Part shown: positions 31,510 to 41,418 of the stretch, one piece after another
How positions within the stretch are numbered: the stretch's first letter is position 1
Layout of the letters: each line of letters starts with the position of its first letter
From: Burkholderiales bacterium RIFCSPLOWO2_12_FULL_65_40
GTDB lineage: Bacteria > Pseudomonadota > Gammaproteobacteria > Burkholderiales > Burkholderiaceae_C
Reading direction: 5' to 3'
NCBI GenBank assembly: GCA_001770955.1
Contig: MESL01000011.1
Coordinates: forward strand, 35,211 to 99,210
Length of the DNA: 64,000 nucleotides
Notes under the pieces: model-generated
Told to the model about the DNA's origin: nothing
The model's database searches: none
What the model saw: only the letters and a program-made list of their open reading frames with translations
Translations under genes and position numbers: made by a program

Positions 31510-31950
31510 TCAACCCACGGCGCGCATGGTGCACATGAGTTCGGCCTCGCAGGCCACCTCGTCGCCCACGCGGCCCACGCCCTTGAACTTCCAGATACCA
31601 CCGCGCACACGGTCGATGGTGATGTCGAGGATCAACTGGTCACCTGGCTCCACGGGGCGCTTGAAGCGTGCGCCGTCGATGCCTACGAAGTAGTAGATGT
31701 TGTTTTCATCGGGCACCTGGCCCATGGCGTCGAACGCCAGCAGGCCTGCCGCCTGGGCCAGGGCCTCCAGGATCAGCACGCCGGGCATCACAGGCCGGCC
31801 GGGAAAGTGCCCCATGAAATAGGGTTCGTTGAACGTGACGTTCTTGATCGCCCGGATGCGCTGGTTGCGCTCGAGTTCAAGCACCTTGTCCACCAGCAGG
31901 AAAGGATAGCGGTGGGGCAGTTGCTTGAGAATTGCGTGAATATCCATCAT
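31510..31950 (-). CDS. fabZ: (3R)-hydroxyacyl-ACP dehydratase FabZ
   Basis: This 146-residue hot-dog-fold enzyme dehydrates 3-hydroxyacyl-ACP in fatty acid elongation. Catalytic His and Glu are in [20 protein letters not shown] (residues ~47-66). It competes with LpxA/LpxD for hydroxyacyl-ACP, so the cluster couples lipid A and phospholipid supply. The start overlaps the lpxD stop by 4 nt. The N-terminus [20 protein letters not shown] is typical. Confidence 0.97.
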   Translation of the reverse strand: MMDIHAILKQLPHRYPFLLVDKVLELERNQRIRAIKNVTFNEPYFMGHFPGRPVMPGVLILEALAQAAGLLAFDAMGQVPDENNIYYFVGIDGARFKRPVEPGDQLILDITIDRVRGGIWKFKGVGRVGDEVACEAELMCTMRAVG

Positions 31951-32939
31951 GGGCGTTCAATCTTGTTGTTCTGAAGAAGGCCTTCAAGGGCCTTGATGCG
32001 TTCTCGCAGGCTGTGCAGCTGCTTGACGGTGGCTGCGTTTTTTTCCCAGCGCGCATTGTCGTCGATAGGGAACATCCCTGTGTACTGACCGGGTCGGGTG
32101 AGCGAGCGGGTGACCGTGGTGGCCGCCGACACATGGACATGGTCGGCCAGCGTGAGGTGCCCGAGCACGATCCCGCCACCACCCACCGTGCAGTGCGCGC
32201 CAATGGTGGCGCTGCCGGCCACGCCGACGCAGCCGGCCATCGCCGAGTGGCGACCGACATGCACGTTGTGGCCGATCTGGACCAGGTTGTCGAGCTTGAC
32301 GCCGTCCTCGATCACGGTGTCGTCCAGGGCGCCGCGATCGATGCAGGTGTTGGCGCCAATCTCCACATCGTCACCGATGCGCACGGCACCCAGCTGCTCG
32401 ATCTTGACCCATTGCCCCTTCTGCGGTGCGAAACCAAAGCCGTCGGCCCCGATCACGGCACCCGAATGCACGATGCAGCGCGCGCCGATCTGGCAGTCCT
32501 CTCCCACAGTCACGCGAGACTTGAGCCAGGTACCCGCGCCGATGCGCGCACCGCGCTCGACCACGCACAGCGGGCCGATGGTGGCCGTCGGGTCCACCAC
32601 GGCATCGGGATGGACAACCGCGCTCGGGTGGGCCCCCGGGGCCACCGGATCCCCGTGTACGCGCTTCCATAGCTGGGTGGCCAGGGCGAAATAGACATAG
32701 GGATCGTCGGCCACGATGCAGGCACCCCGTGCCAGTGCGGCCTCTCGCAGGGCAGGCGCCACAATGACACAGGCCGCCCGGGAGGCGGCCAGTTGCTGCT
32801 GGTAGCGCGGATTGCTGAGAAAACTCAGATCCTGCGGACCGGCGGCCTCCAGGGGGGCCAGCCGGTCGATCCGCAGATCGGGGCTTCCTTCCAGCGTACC
32901 GCCCAGTGCCTCGATGAACTGGGACAGACGCAAGCTCAC
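31947..32939 (-). CDS. lpxD: UDP-3-O-(3-hydroxymyristoyl)glucosamine N-acyltransferase LpxD
   Basis: This enzyme of 330 residues performs the third step of lipid A synthesis. It has an N-terminal uridine-binding domain (about 1-100), a left-handed beta-helix of hexapeptide repeats (about 105-295, for example [19 protein letters not shown]) with the conserved [13 protein letters not shown] region, and a C-terminal helix ([18 protein letters not shown]). It lies 27 nt after skp and overlaps fabZ by 4 nt. Confidence 0.97.
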   Translation of the reverse strand: MSLRLSQFIEALGGTLEGSPDLRIDRLAPLEAAGPQDLSFLSNPRYQQQLAASRAACVIVAPALREAALARGACIVADDPYVYFALATQLWKRVHGDPVAPGAHPSAVVHPDAVVDPTATIGPLCVVERGARIGAGTWLKSRVTVGEDCQIGARCIVHSGAVIGADGFGFAPQKGQWVKIEQLGAVRIGDDVEIGANTCIDRGALDDTVIEDGVKLDNLVQIGHNVHVGRHSAMAGCVGVAGSATIGAHCTVGGGGIVLGHLTLADHVHVSAATTVTRSLTRPGQYTGMFPIDDNARWEKNAATVKQLHSLRERIKALEGLLQNNKIERP

Positions 32940-32966
32940 ACGCCCACCTCCCTGAACCAGGCGAAC

Positions 32967-33485
32967 TTACTTGGCAGGTGCTGCATTCAGCGCCTTGATC
33001 ACCTTGTCGGTGACATCGTGCTTGGGATTGATGTAGACGGCCTGGTCCACGATGATGTCGTACTTTTCCTGCTCGGCCAGCTGCTTGACGACCTTGTTGA
33101 TGCGGTCGCCCATCTGGCTCAGTTCTTCGTTCTTGCGGGCATTCAGGTCTTCCTGGAATTCGCGGCGCTTGCGCTGGAATTCACGGTCCTGATCCACCAG
33201 CTGGCGCTGGCGCGTGGCACGCTGGCTTTCCGACAGCGTGGGCGCATCGCGCTCGAACTTCTCGGTGGCCGTCTTCAGCGTGTTGCCCAGATCGTTGAGT
33301 TCCTTGTCGCGGCGCGAGAACTCCTGCTCCAGCTTGGCTTGTGCCGCCTTGGCGGTGCTGGCCTCGCGGAAGACGCGGTCGGTATGGATGAAGCCGGCCT
33401 TGAACTCTTCTGCCTGCGCCGGCAGTACGGCACCCAGGGAACCGAGAGCAAGGGCAATGGCGATGTGACGGGAAAGGGTTTTCAT
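32967..33485 (-). CDS. skp: Periplasmic chaperone Skp (OmpH family)
   Basis: This 172-residue precursor has signal peptide KTLSRHIAIALALGSLGAVLPAQA, cleaved near residue 25. The mature chain is mainly long charged helices (about 50-130) forming the tentacles that hold unfolded outer-membrane proteins on their way to BamA. The family C-terminus DVTDKVIKALNA is present. The ATG overlaps the bamA stop by one base (TAATG), giving coupling to its functional partner. Confidence 0.94.
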   Translation of the reverse strand: MKTLSRHIAIALALGSLGAVLPAQAEEFKAGFIHTDRVFREASTAKAAQAKLEQEFSRRDKELNDLGNTLKTATEKFERDAPTLSESQRATRQRQLVDQDREFQRKRREFQEDLNARKNEELSQMGDRINKVVKQLAEQEKYDIIVDQAVYINPKHDVTDKVIKALNAAPAK

Positions 33486-35782
33486 TAGAAGGAGGTTCCA
33501 ATCTGGAATTGCAGTTTCTGGATTCTATCGCCCGCGTACTTGCGTACCGGGTTGGCAAAGGCCAAACGCAGGGGACCGAGGGGGGATATCCAGCTCAAAC
33601 CCACCCCCACTGACGCACGCATATCGCTCAGGCGCATTTTCTCGCCATCACCATACACATTGCCCACATCCAAGAAAGTAAAGACACGCAGCGTGCGGTC
33701 ATTGCCCGCACCCGGGAACGGTGCTATCAGCTCGGCATTGAAGGTCAACTTCTTCGGCCCGCCCAAGGAGGCACCAGTGACGTCCCGCGGACCCAGGGTG
33801 CCCTGGTCGAAACCGCGCACCGATCCCAGACCGCCCGAGTAGAAGTTCTTGAACACCGGGAAGGGCCGCCCTCCCATACCCTTGCCCAGCCCCACTTCAC
33901 CGTTAAAGGCCAGGGTGAATTTCTTGTTGAGTGGAACGTACTGCTGATACTGGTAATTGGCACGCACGTAGCGCGCGTCACCGGCCACGGACCATTCCGT
34001 ATTGAGCCGCTGCAAGCGGCCCACATTGGGTGCCAGCGCGCTGTCGCGGCTATCGCGCGACCAGCCGATGGTGAGCGGTACGGACGTACTGGTGGCACCG
34101 TAGCGATCGGCATAGGCCAGATAGGCTGCGGGAATGTTGGTACCGGCCTTGATGCGCGTCTGCTCCAGCGCGCCACCGAAGAACACCGTATCGATTTCCG
34201 TGAACGGCACGCCAAAGCGCACGCCCCCACCCGTGGTGATGAGCTCGTAATTGCCGCCCTGGTCTTCGTAGGGCTTGTCGGTGCGGTAGTACAGGTCGAG
34301 CGTGCGCGAGATGCCATCCGGTGTGAAATACGGATTGGTGGTGCTGAAAACCAGGGTGCGCTTGAACTTGCTGGTATTGACATCCACCCCCAGGTAATTG
34401 CCCGAACCAAAAACATTCTCCTGCTTCACGGCAAAAGAAAAAGAGAGCTTTTCTGCGCTGGAAAAACCTGCGCCCAATTGCAGGGAACCCGTAGGCTTCT
34501 CGGCCACATTGATCACCAGATCGACCTGATCGGGCGCCCCAGGCACTTCCTGGGTTTCAATGTTGACTTCGGTGAAATAACCCAGGCGGTCCACCCGGTC
34601 CCGCGAGAGGCGAATTTTCTCGCCGTCGTACCACGAAGCCTCGTACTGGCGGAACTCGCGCCGTACCACCTCGTCACGCGTGCGGTTGTTGCCGGTCACG
34701 CTGATGCGGCGCACGTAGGCACGGCGCACCGGATCGACCTGCAGCACCAGGGCTACGCGATTGTTTTCTCGGTCCACCTCGGGCACGGCCTCGATGCGGG
34801 CGAAGGCAAAGCCGAAATTGCCGAAATGGTCGGCAAAGGCCTTGGTGGTTTCGGCCACCTGGTCGGCGTTGTAGGGCTCGCCAGGGCGGATCGTGACCAG
34901 CGACTTGAACTCGTCTTCGCGCTCCAGGAAGTTGCCCTCCAGCTTGACGCTGGAGACCACGAAACGCTCCCCCTCGGTCACATTGACCGTGATGGAAATA
35001 TCCTGCTTGTCGGGAGAGATGGCGACCTGGGTCGAATCGACCCGGAATTCCAGATAGCCGCGCTGCAGGTAGTACGAGCGCAGGGTTTCGAGGTCGGCAT
35101 TGAGCTTGGTGCGCGCGTAACGGTCCGATTTGGTGTACCAGCTCAGCCAGCCACCGGTGTCCTGATCGAACAACCCTTTGAGCGTGGACTCGCTGAAGGC
35201 CTTGTTGCCGACGATGCGGATATCCTTGATGCGCGCGGTTTCGCCCTCGACCACCGAGAAGGTGAGGTTGACGCGGTTGCGCTCGATGGGCGTCACCGTG
35301 GTCACCACCTCGGCGCCGTAGAAGCTCTTGTTGATGTACTGGCGCTTGAGCTCCTGCTCGGCGCGATCGGTCAGCGCCTTGTCGTAGGGTCGGCCATCGG
35401 TCAGACCAATATCGCGCATGGTCTTCTTGAGCAGGTCTTTGTCGAACTCCTTCGAACCCACGAAATCGACATCGGCGATGGTGGGTCGCTCTTCCACGAC
35501 CACCACCAGAACGCCGCCCACCGCTTCCAGGCGCACATCCTTGAACAGGCCCAGACCAAACAACGCCCGAATGGCGGCAGCGCCTTTGTCGTCGTTGTAG
35601 TCATCGCCGACACGCAGGGGCATGGACGCGAACACCGTGCCGGGTTCGACCCGCTGCAGGCCCTCGACGCGAATGTCCTGCACCTTGAACGGTTCGAGCG
35701 CCCAGGCCGCCTGGGCAGCAAAAACCATGGCTGCAACGGCCGTCGCGGTGCGCGCACCGAAGCGATTGAGATGTTTTTTCAT
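33485..35782 (-). CDS. bamA: Outer membrane protein assembly factor BamA
   Basis: This 765-residue precursor has a signal peptide (about residues 1-29, ending AAQAAWA), five POTRA domains (first: FKVQDIRVEGLQRVEPGTVF) to about residue 420, and a C-terminal 16-strand barrel. The lid-loop motif VRGF (SVRGFDQGTLGPRD) near 650 and the terminal IQKLQFQIGTSF with a final Phe are characteristic. The ATG at 35782 begins the lysine-rich signal peptide; an in-frame upstream start would add seven residues. It sits between rseP and skp. Confidence 0.97.
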   Translation of the reverse strand: MKKHLNRFGARTATAVAAMVFAAQAAWALEPFKVQDIRVEGLQRVEPGTVFASMPLRVGDDYNDDKGAAAIRALFGLGLFKDVRLEAVGGVLVVVVEERPTIADVDFVGSKEFDKDLLKKTMRDIGLTDGRPYDKALTDRAEQELKRQYINKSFYGAEVVTTVTPIERNRVNLTFSVVEGETARIKDIRIVGNKAFSESTLKGLFDQDTGGWLSWYTKSDRYARTKLNADLETLRSYYLQRGYLEFRVDSTQVAISPDKQDISITVNVTEGERFVVSSVKLEGNFLEREDEFKSLVTIRPGEPYNADQVAETTKAFADHFGNFGFAFARIEAVPEVDRENNRVALVLQVDPVRRAYVRRISVTGNNRTRDEVVRREFRQYEASWYDGEKIRLSRDRVDRLGYFTEVNIETQEVPGAPDQVDLVINVAEKPTGSLQLGAGFSSAEKLSFSFAVKQENVFGSGNYLGVDVNTSKFKRTLVFSTTNPYFTPDGISRTLDLYYRTDKPYEDQGGNYELITTGGGVRFGVPFTEIDTVFFGGALEQTRIKAGTNIPAAYLAYADRYGATSTSVPLTIGWSRDSRDSALAPNVGRLQRLNTEWSVAGDARYVRANYQYQQYVPLNKKFTLAFNGEVGLGKGMGGRPFPVFKNFYSGGLGSVRGFDQGTLGPRDVTGASLGGPKKLTFNAELIAPFPGAGNDRTLRVFTFLDVGNVYGDGEKMRLSDMRASVGVGLSWISPLGPLRLAFANPVRKYAGDRIQKLQFQIGTSF

Positions 35783-35827
35783 GAATGAAGCCGGTGCCAC
35801 CATTGCGCAAGCATGGCGGTCATAAGG

Positions 35828-37189
35828 TTAGCCAAATAGCCGGGAGATATCGTTGAACAAGGCGATGGACATCATCAGGAACAGCACAGCGATGCCACCG
35901 CGCTGAAGACGCTCCATCCAGACGTCCGAAACGCCCTTGCCCGTCACGCCCTCCCAAAGATAATACATCAGGTGCCCACCGTCGAGGACGGGAAGCGGCA
36001 GCAGGTTCAGCACACCCAGGCTGACACTGATCAGCGCCAGAAAAGTGAGGTAATGGGTCAGGCCCAGGCTGGCGGAGCGTCCGGCATAGTCGGCAATCGT
36101 CAGCGGCCCGCTGAGATTCTTCAGGGAGGCCTCCCCAATGACCATGCGGCCCATCATCTTGAGTGTCAGCACCGACACCTGCCAGGTGCGGGTCACACCA
36201 CTCCACAAGCCCTCCAGCGGCCCATACTGCACGGTGGTGAACTGGGGCCGGGCACCCACATAGGCACCGATGCGCCCCACTGCTTCGCCCTGGTCCTGCT
36301 GCACTTCGGGCTGAACATCGATCGTCAGGGTCTGCCCGCCCCGGGCAATGCGCCAGGGCTGCGATACCGCCTGCCCATCGCGCACCGACGCGCGGATCAG
36401 CGAGCGCAGTTGCTGCCCGTCCACCACCTCGGTCGTGCCGATGCGCAGCACCTCGTCCCCTTCACGCAATCCGGCCCGGTCGGCAGCGCCACCGGGCATC
36501 ACCTCGCCCATGAGCGGACGCGTCCACGGCCCGACGATGCCGATGTGGTGCATCAGACGTGCATCGGCCTCACGGGTGTCAAGCGCCTCGAACGCCAGCA
36601 CCACCGTGCGCCGCAGGGCTCCAGGGGATGGCTCGACCTCCAACTGCACGGACGTGCCTTCCAGCGCACCTCGCGTGAGCAGCCAGCGCAGATCCTCGAA
36701 CGATCGCACGGGGTTCAAAGCCTCATCCCCCATGGCGGCGTTGTGAACCAGTTCTCCGCCGCGCAGCCCTGCGGTCTCGGCCACCGAACCGGGCACCGGT
36801 CGGGCCAGATAGGCCATGGGCTCCTGCACCCCCATCCAGTTGACCGCCGCATACAGCAGCATCGCCAGCGCCAGATTGGCCACCGGCCCTGCCGCCACGA
36901 TGAGGGCACGCGAACGCAGCCGCTGGGTGTTGAAGGCCAGATGCCGCTCCTCGGGCGCCACGGGAGCCTCACGCTCGTCGAGCATGCGCACATAGCCGCC
37001 CAGCGGGAACGCCCCCAGCACAAATTCGGTGGGAGAGCCTTGGGGCTGCCAGCGCAGCAGGGGCTTGCCAAAGCCCACCGAAAAACGCAACACCTTCACC
37101 CCACAGGCGACCGCCACACGGTAGTGGCCGTACTCATGCACCGCAATCAGCAATCCCAATGCAACGAGAAAGGCAACAATGGTCAGCAT
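35828..37189 (-). CDS. rseP: Site-2 intramembrane protease RseP
   Basis: This inner-membrane zinc metalloprotease of 453 residues has the HEYGH metal site in AVHEYGHYRVAVACGVKVLRF (near residue 18), two central PDZ domains (about 125-310) and the third metal ligand in LPLPVLDGGHLMYY near 400. It cleaves anti-sigma factor RseA-type substrates and signal peptide remnants. The usual motif is HEFGH; Tyr for Phe is a conservative change. It lies between dxr and bamA as in most proteobacteria. Confidence 0.96.
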   Translation of the reverse strand: MLTIVAFLVALGLLIAVHEYGHYRVAVACGVKVLRFSVGFGKPLLRWQPQGSPTEFVLGAFPLGGYVRMLDEREAPVAPEERHLAFNTQRLRSRALIVAAGPVANLALAMLLYAAVNWMGVQEPMAYLARPVPGSVAETAGLRGGELVHNAAMGDEALNPVRSFEDLRWLLTRGALEGTSVQLEVEPSPGALRRTVVLAFEALDTREADARLMHHIGIVGPWTRPLMGEVMPGGAADRAGLREGDEVLRIGTTEVVDGQQLRSLIRASVRDGQAVSQPWRIARGGQTLTIDVQPEVQQDQGEAVGRIGAYVGARPQFTTVQYGPLEGLWSGVTRTWQVSVLTLKMMGRMVIGEASLKNLSGPLTIADYAGRSASLGLTHYLTFLALISVSLGVLNLLPLPVLDGGHLMYYLWEGVTGKGVSDVWMERLQRGGIAVLFLMMSIALFNDISRLFG

Positions 37190-37216
37190 TCAAGCTCCCG
37201 TGAAATCGGTCGGCGC

Positions 37217-38407
37217 TCAGGGGGCCAGTCGGGCCGCGATGCGCTGCGCTGTTGTGCGCGCCGTCGCATCCAGTGCCAGCAGATCCCCGAGCGAATCGGG
37301 GTTGGAGGGCGTCACCGCAGACAAAGTTTCCAGGTTCAGCACATGGATCTGGTCAAACCGGATGCGTCGCTCCAGAAAGGCCGCCACGGCCACTTCGTTG
37401 GCGGCATTGAGAACGGCCGTGGTGCCTGCCGGTGATTCCAGCGCCTCCCAGGCCAGGCGCAGCCCGGGAAAGCGCTCGGGATGGCCGTGGTCATCAATGG
37501 CCTCGAAGGTCATGGCGCCCAGGGCATGAAAGTCGAGCGTGGCAGCGCCCGACGCCACGCGTTCGGGCCAGGCCAGCCCGTAGGCGATCGGCACGCGCAT
37601 GTCGGGTGTACCCAGTTGGGCAACCACCGAGGTGTCGCGGTACTGCACCATGGAGTGGATGACGCTCTGCGGATGGATGACCACGTCGATCTGGCGCGGC
37701 GCCAGGCCGAACAGGTAACGCGCCTCGATCACCTCCAGTGCCTTGTTCATCATCGTGGCCGAATCGACCGAAATCTTGCGACCCATGACCCAGTTGGGAT
37801 GGGCGCAGGCCTGCTCGGGCGTGACCTCGCAAAGCAGACTCGGATCACGCTGGCGGAACGGGCCTCCCGATGCGGTGAGGATGATCTTGTCCACGCGCCG
37901 ATGCCACGTGGCTGGATCTTCGGGCAGGGACTGGAAGATGGCCGAGTGCTCGCTGTCGATCGGCAGCAGCGTGGCGCCGCCCTCGCGCACGGCGCGCAGG
38001 AACACCTCGCCACCGACCACCAGCGCCTCCTTGTTGGCCAGCAACAGGCGCTTGCCCGCGCGCGCTGCCGCCAGACACGGTGCCAGCCCGGCTGCGCCGA
38101 CGATGGCCGCCATGACGGCGTCCACATCTGGGTGAGACGCTATTGTTTCAATAGCTTCTGGCGCTTGCAGGACCTGGGTTTGAAGGTCATTTTTCTCTAT
38201 TTTTTCGGCTAGCAACCGGGCGTGAGGTGCGCTGGCCATGGCGGCGTAACGCGGACGAAAGCGCGCGCACTGCTCCAGCATCAGCTCCACCTGCGTGGCC
38301 GCGCTGAGAGCAAACACCTCGAATCGCTCCGGGTGGCGTGCCACCACGTCCAGCGTGCTGGTGCCAATCGACCCCGTGGAGCCGAGCACCGTGATCCGTT
38401 GCTTCAT
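37217..38407 (-). CDS. dxr: 1-deoxy-D-xylulose-5-phosphate reductoisomerase
   Basis: This enzyme of 396 residues makes methylerythritol phosphate in non-mevalonate isoprenoid synthesis, upstream of undecaprenyl carriers. It shows the NADPH loop VLGSTGSIGTSTLDVV, MAAIVGAAGLAP, LLANKEALVVGG and the metal/substrate segment DSEHSAIFQ. Residues ~65-90 (EKIEKNDLQTQVLQAPEAIE) are encoded by a dispersed repeat copy using ATA, AAA and AAT codons atypical here, yet the spacing between flanking conserved motifs appears normal. It overlaps cdsA by 4 nt. Confidence 0.97.
   Translation of the reverse strand: MKQRITVLGSTGSIGTSTLDVVARHPERFEVFALSAATQVELMLEQCARFRPRYAAMASAPHARLLAEKIEKNDLQTQVLQAPEAIETIASHPDVDAVMAAIVGAAGLAPCLAAARAGKRLLLANKEALVVGGEVFLRAVREGGATLLPIDSEHSAIFQSLPEDPATWHRRVDKIILTASGGPFRQRDPSLLCEVTPEQACAHPNWVMGRKISVDSATMMNKALEVIEARYLFGLAPRQIDVVIHPQSVIHSMVQYRDTSVVAQLGTPDMRVPIAYGLAWPERVASGAATLDFHALGAMTFEAIDDHGHPERFPGLRLAWEALESPAGTTAVLNAANEVAVAAFLERRIRFDQIHVLNLETLSAVTPSNPDSLGDLLALDATARTTAQRIAARLAP
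38138..38213 (+). repeat. Dispersed palindromic repeat, copy 5 (inside dxr)
   Basis: The plus strand reads GCTATTGTTTCAATAGC, a clear hairpin (GCTATTG with CAATAGC). It is followed by TTCTGGCGCTTGC and a T-rich tail. It falls within the dxr frame and is translated from the opposite strand. Confidence 0.72.
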
Positions 38408-39258
38408 GTCGTTACCAGTGTAGAGAGCATCATGGCCAGCGGCAGGGTGGGCAGAAGTGCATCGACCCGATCGAGCACCCCGCCATGGCCAGGCAAAAGA
38501 TTGCTGCTGTCCTTCACGCCCGCGCTGCGCTTGATGAGCGATTCAATGAGATCCCCCACCACGCTCATGGCCGCCATGAACAAAACCCCCAGCAGCAAAA
38601 GCCACCAGCCCTGGCTCGCCAGACGGGTATAGAAACTGGCCACCGGTGCCTGAAAGCGCGCATCGGCTGCCACCCAGCACAGCGCCAGCAGCAGCACCCC
38701 GGCCACACCACCCCACACACCTTCCCAGCTCTTGCCGGGACTGATCGAGGGGGCCAGCTTGTTCTTGGTAAAACGCAGGCCGAACGTCCGGCCCGCGAAG
38801 TAGGCCGCGATGTCCGCCATCCAGACCAGCGTCATCACCGACAGCAGGAAATTGATGCCCACGGCATGCGCCTGCACCACCGCCAGCCAGGCCAGCCACA
38901 GCGCAAGCACACCCACCACCAGGCGCAGTGCTGCGGGAATGCGCGGCCAGCCGGCCACGCCCGCGTGCAACAGCCAGGCGCTGCCGAACACCCAGAACGC
39001 GCCTGCGGCCACCCACAGAGGGGTCAGCGTACGGGTCGGCAGCCCGAACATCCAGGAGGCGGCGCACAACGCTACGCACACGGCGCCCACAACCACGGAA
39101 CCGACAGCCCCCGCGCCATTGAGACGCCCCCATTCCCATGCGGCGCCCGCCATGAGCACCAGCACCACGGCGGTGAAGGGCTCGGGCGATGGATAGAACA
39201 GGGCCGGCAGCAGGATGGCCAGCAGGACCAGGGCAGTGATGATGCGCTGTTTCAGCAT
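38404..39258 (-). CDS. cdsA: Phosphatidate cytidylyltransferase
   Basis: This multi-pass inner-membrane enzyme of 284 residues forms CDP-diacylglycerol for phospholipid synthesis. Seven or more hydrophobic segments are visible. The signature region DIAAYFAGRTFGLRFTKNKL followed by APSISPGKSWEG and the C-terminal GDLIESLIKRSAGVKDSSNL-LPGHGGVLDRVDAL are intact. It lies 22 nt after uppS and overlaps dxr by 4 nt. Confidence 0.97.
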   Translation of the reverse strand: MLKQRIITALVLLAILLPALFYPSPEPFTAVVLVLMAGAAWEWGRLNGAGAVGSVVVGAVCVALCAASWMFGLPTRTLTPLWVAAGAFWVFGSAWLLHAGVAGWPRIPAALRLVVGVLALWLAWLAVVQAHAVGINFLLSVMTLVWMADIAAYFAGRTFGLRFTKNKLAPSISPGKSWEGVWGGVAGVLLLALCWVAADARFQAPVASFYTRLASQGWWLLLLGVLFMAAMSVVGDLIESLIKRSAGVKDSSNLLPGHGGVLDRVDALLPTLPLAMMLSTLVTT

Positions 39259-39280
39259 GAAGACCCTTTCAGACCGGCAC

Positions 39281-40039
39281 TCAGGCGTGTGCCTGTGCGG
39301 GAGGCTCGGTCAGGATTTGTTCCGAAGTCTTGCCGAAGCGGCGTTCACGCCCATGAAAAGCCGCAAGGGCTTCGTCCAGGGCCGTGTCGTCGAAATCAGG
39401 CCAGAGCTTGTCGCTGAAGTACAGCTCGGCATACGCGGCCTGCCAGAGCAGGAAATTGCTCAGGCGCATCTCACCGCCGGTGCGGATCAGCAGGTCCGGA
39501 TCGGGCACATGGGCCAGTGCCATGGCGGCATTGAGACTGGTTTCGGTGATGGGCTCGCCGCGCTCGGCGAGCCGGGCTGCGGCCTGCGCCACGTCCCAGC
39601 GGCCACCGTAGTTGAAGCACACGTTGAGTATCAGGCGCGTGTTGTGCGCCGTGGCCGACTCGGCCTGGGCCAGCCCCTCGCGTACCTTGTCCGACAGCCC
39701 GGCGCGCTCGCCCACGAAGTGCAGCTGCACGCCATCGCGCAACAGTTGCGGTACCTCGCGCGTCAGCGCCTTGGCCAGCAGTTCCATGAGGCCAGACACC
39801 TCGTCCTGCGGGCGGTTCCAGTTCTCTGAAGAGAAAGCAAAAACGGTCAGCACACCGACACTGCGCTGGGCGCAGGCCTGCACGCAACGGCGCAGGACAT
39901 CGACGCCCTGCTTGTGGCCCGCCAGGCGCGGCAGAAAACGGCGCTTGGCCCAGCGGCCATTGCCATCCATGACGATGGCGATATGGCGCGGGGGCGCCGG
40001 GTTCTGGGCCATAAAGTGAGCAGTCACAGCGGGGTTCAA
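39281..40039 (-). CDS. uppS: Undecaprenyl diphosphate synthase
   Basis: This 252-residue cis-prenyltransferase builds the C55 carrier lipid for cell-wall synthesis. [16 protein letters not shown] near residues 19-34 carries the catalytic Asp. Further signatures are [15 protein letters not shown] and the C-terminal [18 protein letters not shown]. The first Met overlaps the frr stop by 4 nt, and a second Met at residue 10 is an alternative start. It supplies undecaprenyl carrier from precursors made by dxr downstream. Confidence 0.97.
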   Translation of the reverse strand: MNPAVTAHFMAQNPAPPRHIAIVMDGNGRWAKRRFLPRLAGHKQGVDVLRRCVQACAQRSVGVLTVFAFSSENWNRPQDEVSGLMELLAKALTREVPQLLRDGVQLHFVGERAGLSDKVREGLAQAESATAHNTRLILNVCFNYGGRWDVAQAAARLAERGEPITETSLNAAMALAHVPDPDLLIRTGGEMRLSNFLLWQAAYAELYFSDKLWPDFDDTALDEALAAFHGRERRFGKTSEQILTEPPAQAHA

Positions 40040-40593
40040 ACCGCCATGATTTCCTGTTCCTTGGCGGTCACCAGCGCATCGATCTCGGCAATGTGCCGGT
40101 CGGTCACCTTCTGGATGTCGGCTTCGGCGCGCTTCTGATCGTCCTCGGAGGCCAGCTTGTCCTTGACCAGTTTCTTGACCGCCTCATTGGCGTCGCGGCG
40201 CAGGTTGCGCACGGCGATCTTGGCCGACTCGCCTTCATTGCGGGCGAGTTTGGTCATTTCCTTGCGGCGCTCCTCGCTCATGGGCGGCATGGGCACACGG
40301 ATCAGGTCCCCCATGGAGGCCGGGTTCAGACCCAGGTCGCTCTCGCGGATGGCTTTTTCGATCTTGGCGCCCATGCCCTTTTCCCAGGGCTGCACGCTGA
40401 TGGTGCGCGAATCCAGCAGCGCCACGTTGGCCACCTGGCTCAGCGGCACCATCGAACCGTAATATTCCACATGCACGGTGTCCAGCAAGGCTGGATTGGC
40501 ACGACCGGTGCGGATTTTCTGCAGGTTGTTCTTGAAGGCCACGATGGACTGGTCCATCTTGCCTTCCATGTTTTTCTTGATATCGGCAGTCAT
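40036..40593 (-). CDS. frr: Ribosome recycling factor
   Basis: This 185-residue protein splits post-termination ribosomes with EF-G. It has the three-helix bundle plus small beta domain of RRF. The start [20 protein letters not shown] and GRANPALLD are conserved, as is [20 protein letters not shown]. The ATG at 40593 is preceded by AGAGGA; the frame is open 17 codons further but without family sequence. The pyrH-frr-uppS order is standard. Confidence 0.97.
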   Translation of the reverse strand: MTADIKKNMEGKMDQSIVAFKNNLQKIRTGRANPALLDTVHVEYYGSMVPLSQVANVALLDSRTISVQPWEKGMGAKIEKAIRESDLGLNPASMGDLIRVPMPPMSEERRKEMTKLARNEGESAKIAVRNLRRDANEAVKKLVKDKLASEDDQKRAEADIQKVTDRHIAEIDALVTAKEQEIMAV

Positions 40594-40640
40594 GTTGTTT
40601 CCTCTGGAGTCGGGTTGCAGCGCCCTGCCGCCACCCACCA

Positions 40641-41363
40641 TCAAGCGTAAACCAGGGTGCCTTCGTCTTCGCCCATTACCACGCGCTTGAGCGCACCGGG
40701 CTTGAAGATGGAAAACACCTTCACGGGCAGCTTCTGGTCACGACACAGGGCAAATGCCGTGGCATCCATGATGCCCAGATTGCGAACCATGGCCTCGTCG
40801 AAACTGAGCTGGGTATATCGCGTGGCCGAAGGATCCTTGTGCGGATCCGCCGTATAGACGCCATCGACCTTGGTGGCCTTGAGCACCAGTTCGGCACCGA
40901 TCTCGGCACCGCGCAGAGCAGCCGCAGTATCGGTGGTGAAGAACGGGTTGCCGGTCCCGGCGGCAAACACCACCACCTTGCCCTCTTCAAGGTACTGCAA
41001 GGCCTTGGGACGCACATAGGGCTCGACCACCTGCTCGATCGAGATGGCCGACATCACGCGCGCTGTCAGGCCCTGCTTGTCCATGGCGTCGGCCAGGGCC
41101 AGCGCGTTCATCACGGTGGCCAGCATGCCCATGTAGTCCGCAGTGGCGCGGTCCATGCCCTCGGCACCGCCCGCGACACCGCGGAAGATGTTTCCGCCAC
41201 CGATCACCACCGCCACCTCGACCCCCATGCGGGTGACCTCGGCCACCTCCTGCACCATGCGCACGATGGTCGCGCGGTTGATGCCGAAGGCGTCGTCGCC
41301 CATGAGCGCCTCACCCGACAGCTTGAGCAGGATGCGCTTGTAGGCTGGCGTGGCGATGGTCAT
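40641..41363 (-). CDS. pyrH: Uridylate kinase
   Basis: This 240-residue UMP kinase of the amino-acid-kinase fold phosphorylates UMP to UDP. It shows [13 protein letters not shown] at the N-terminus, [13 protein letters not shown], and [20 protein letters not shown] near residues 134-153, with [14 protein letters not shown] later. It lies between tsf and frr, part of the rpsB-tsf-pyrH-frr translation/nucleotide cluster. Confidence 0.97.
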   Translation of the reverse strand: MTIATPAYKRILLKLSGEALMGDDAFGINRATIVRMVQEVAEVTRMGVEVAVVIGGGNIFRGVAGGAEGMDRATADYMGMLATVMNALALADAMDKQGLTARVMSAISIEQVVEPYVRPKALQYLEEGKVVVFAAGTGNPFFTTDTAAALRGAEIGAELVLKATKVDGVYTADPHKDPSATRYTQLSFDEAMVRNLGIMDATAFALCRDQKLPVKVFSIFKPGALKRVVMGEDEGTLVYA

Positions 41364-41418
41364 GGGAGATCTCCGTAAGTGGGATGAATGGTACGCGGCG
41401 AGCAGGCAGGAAAGGAAA

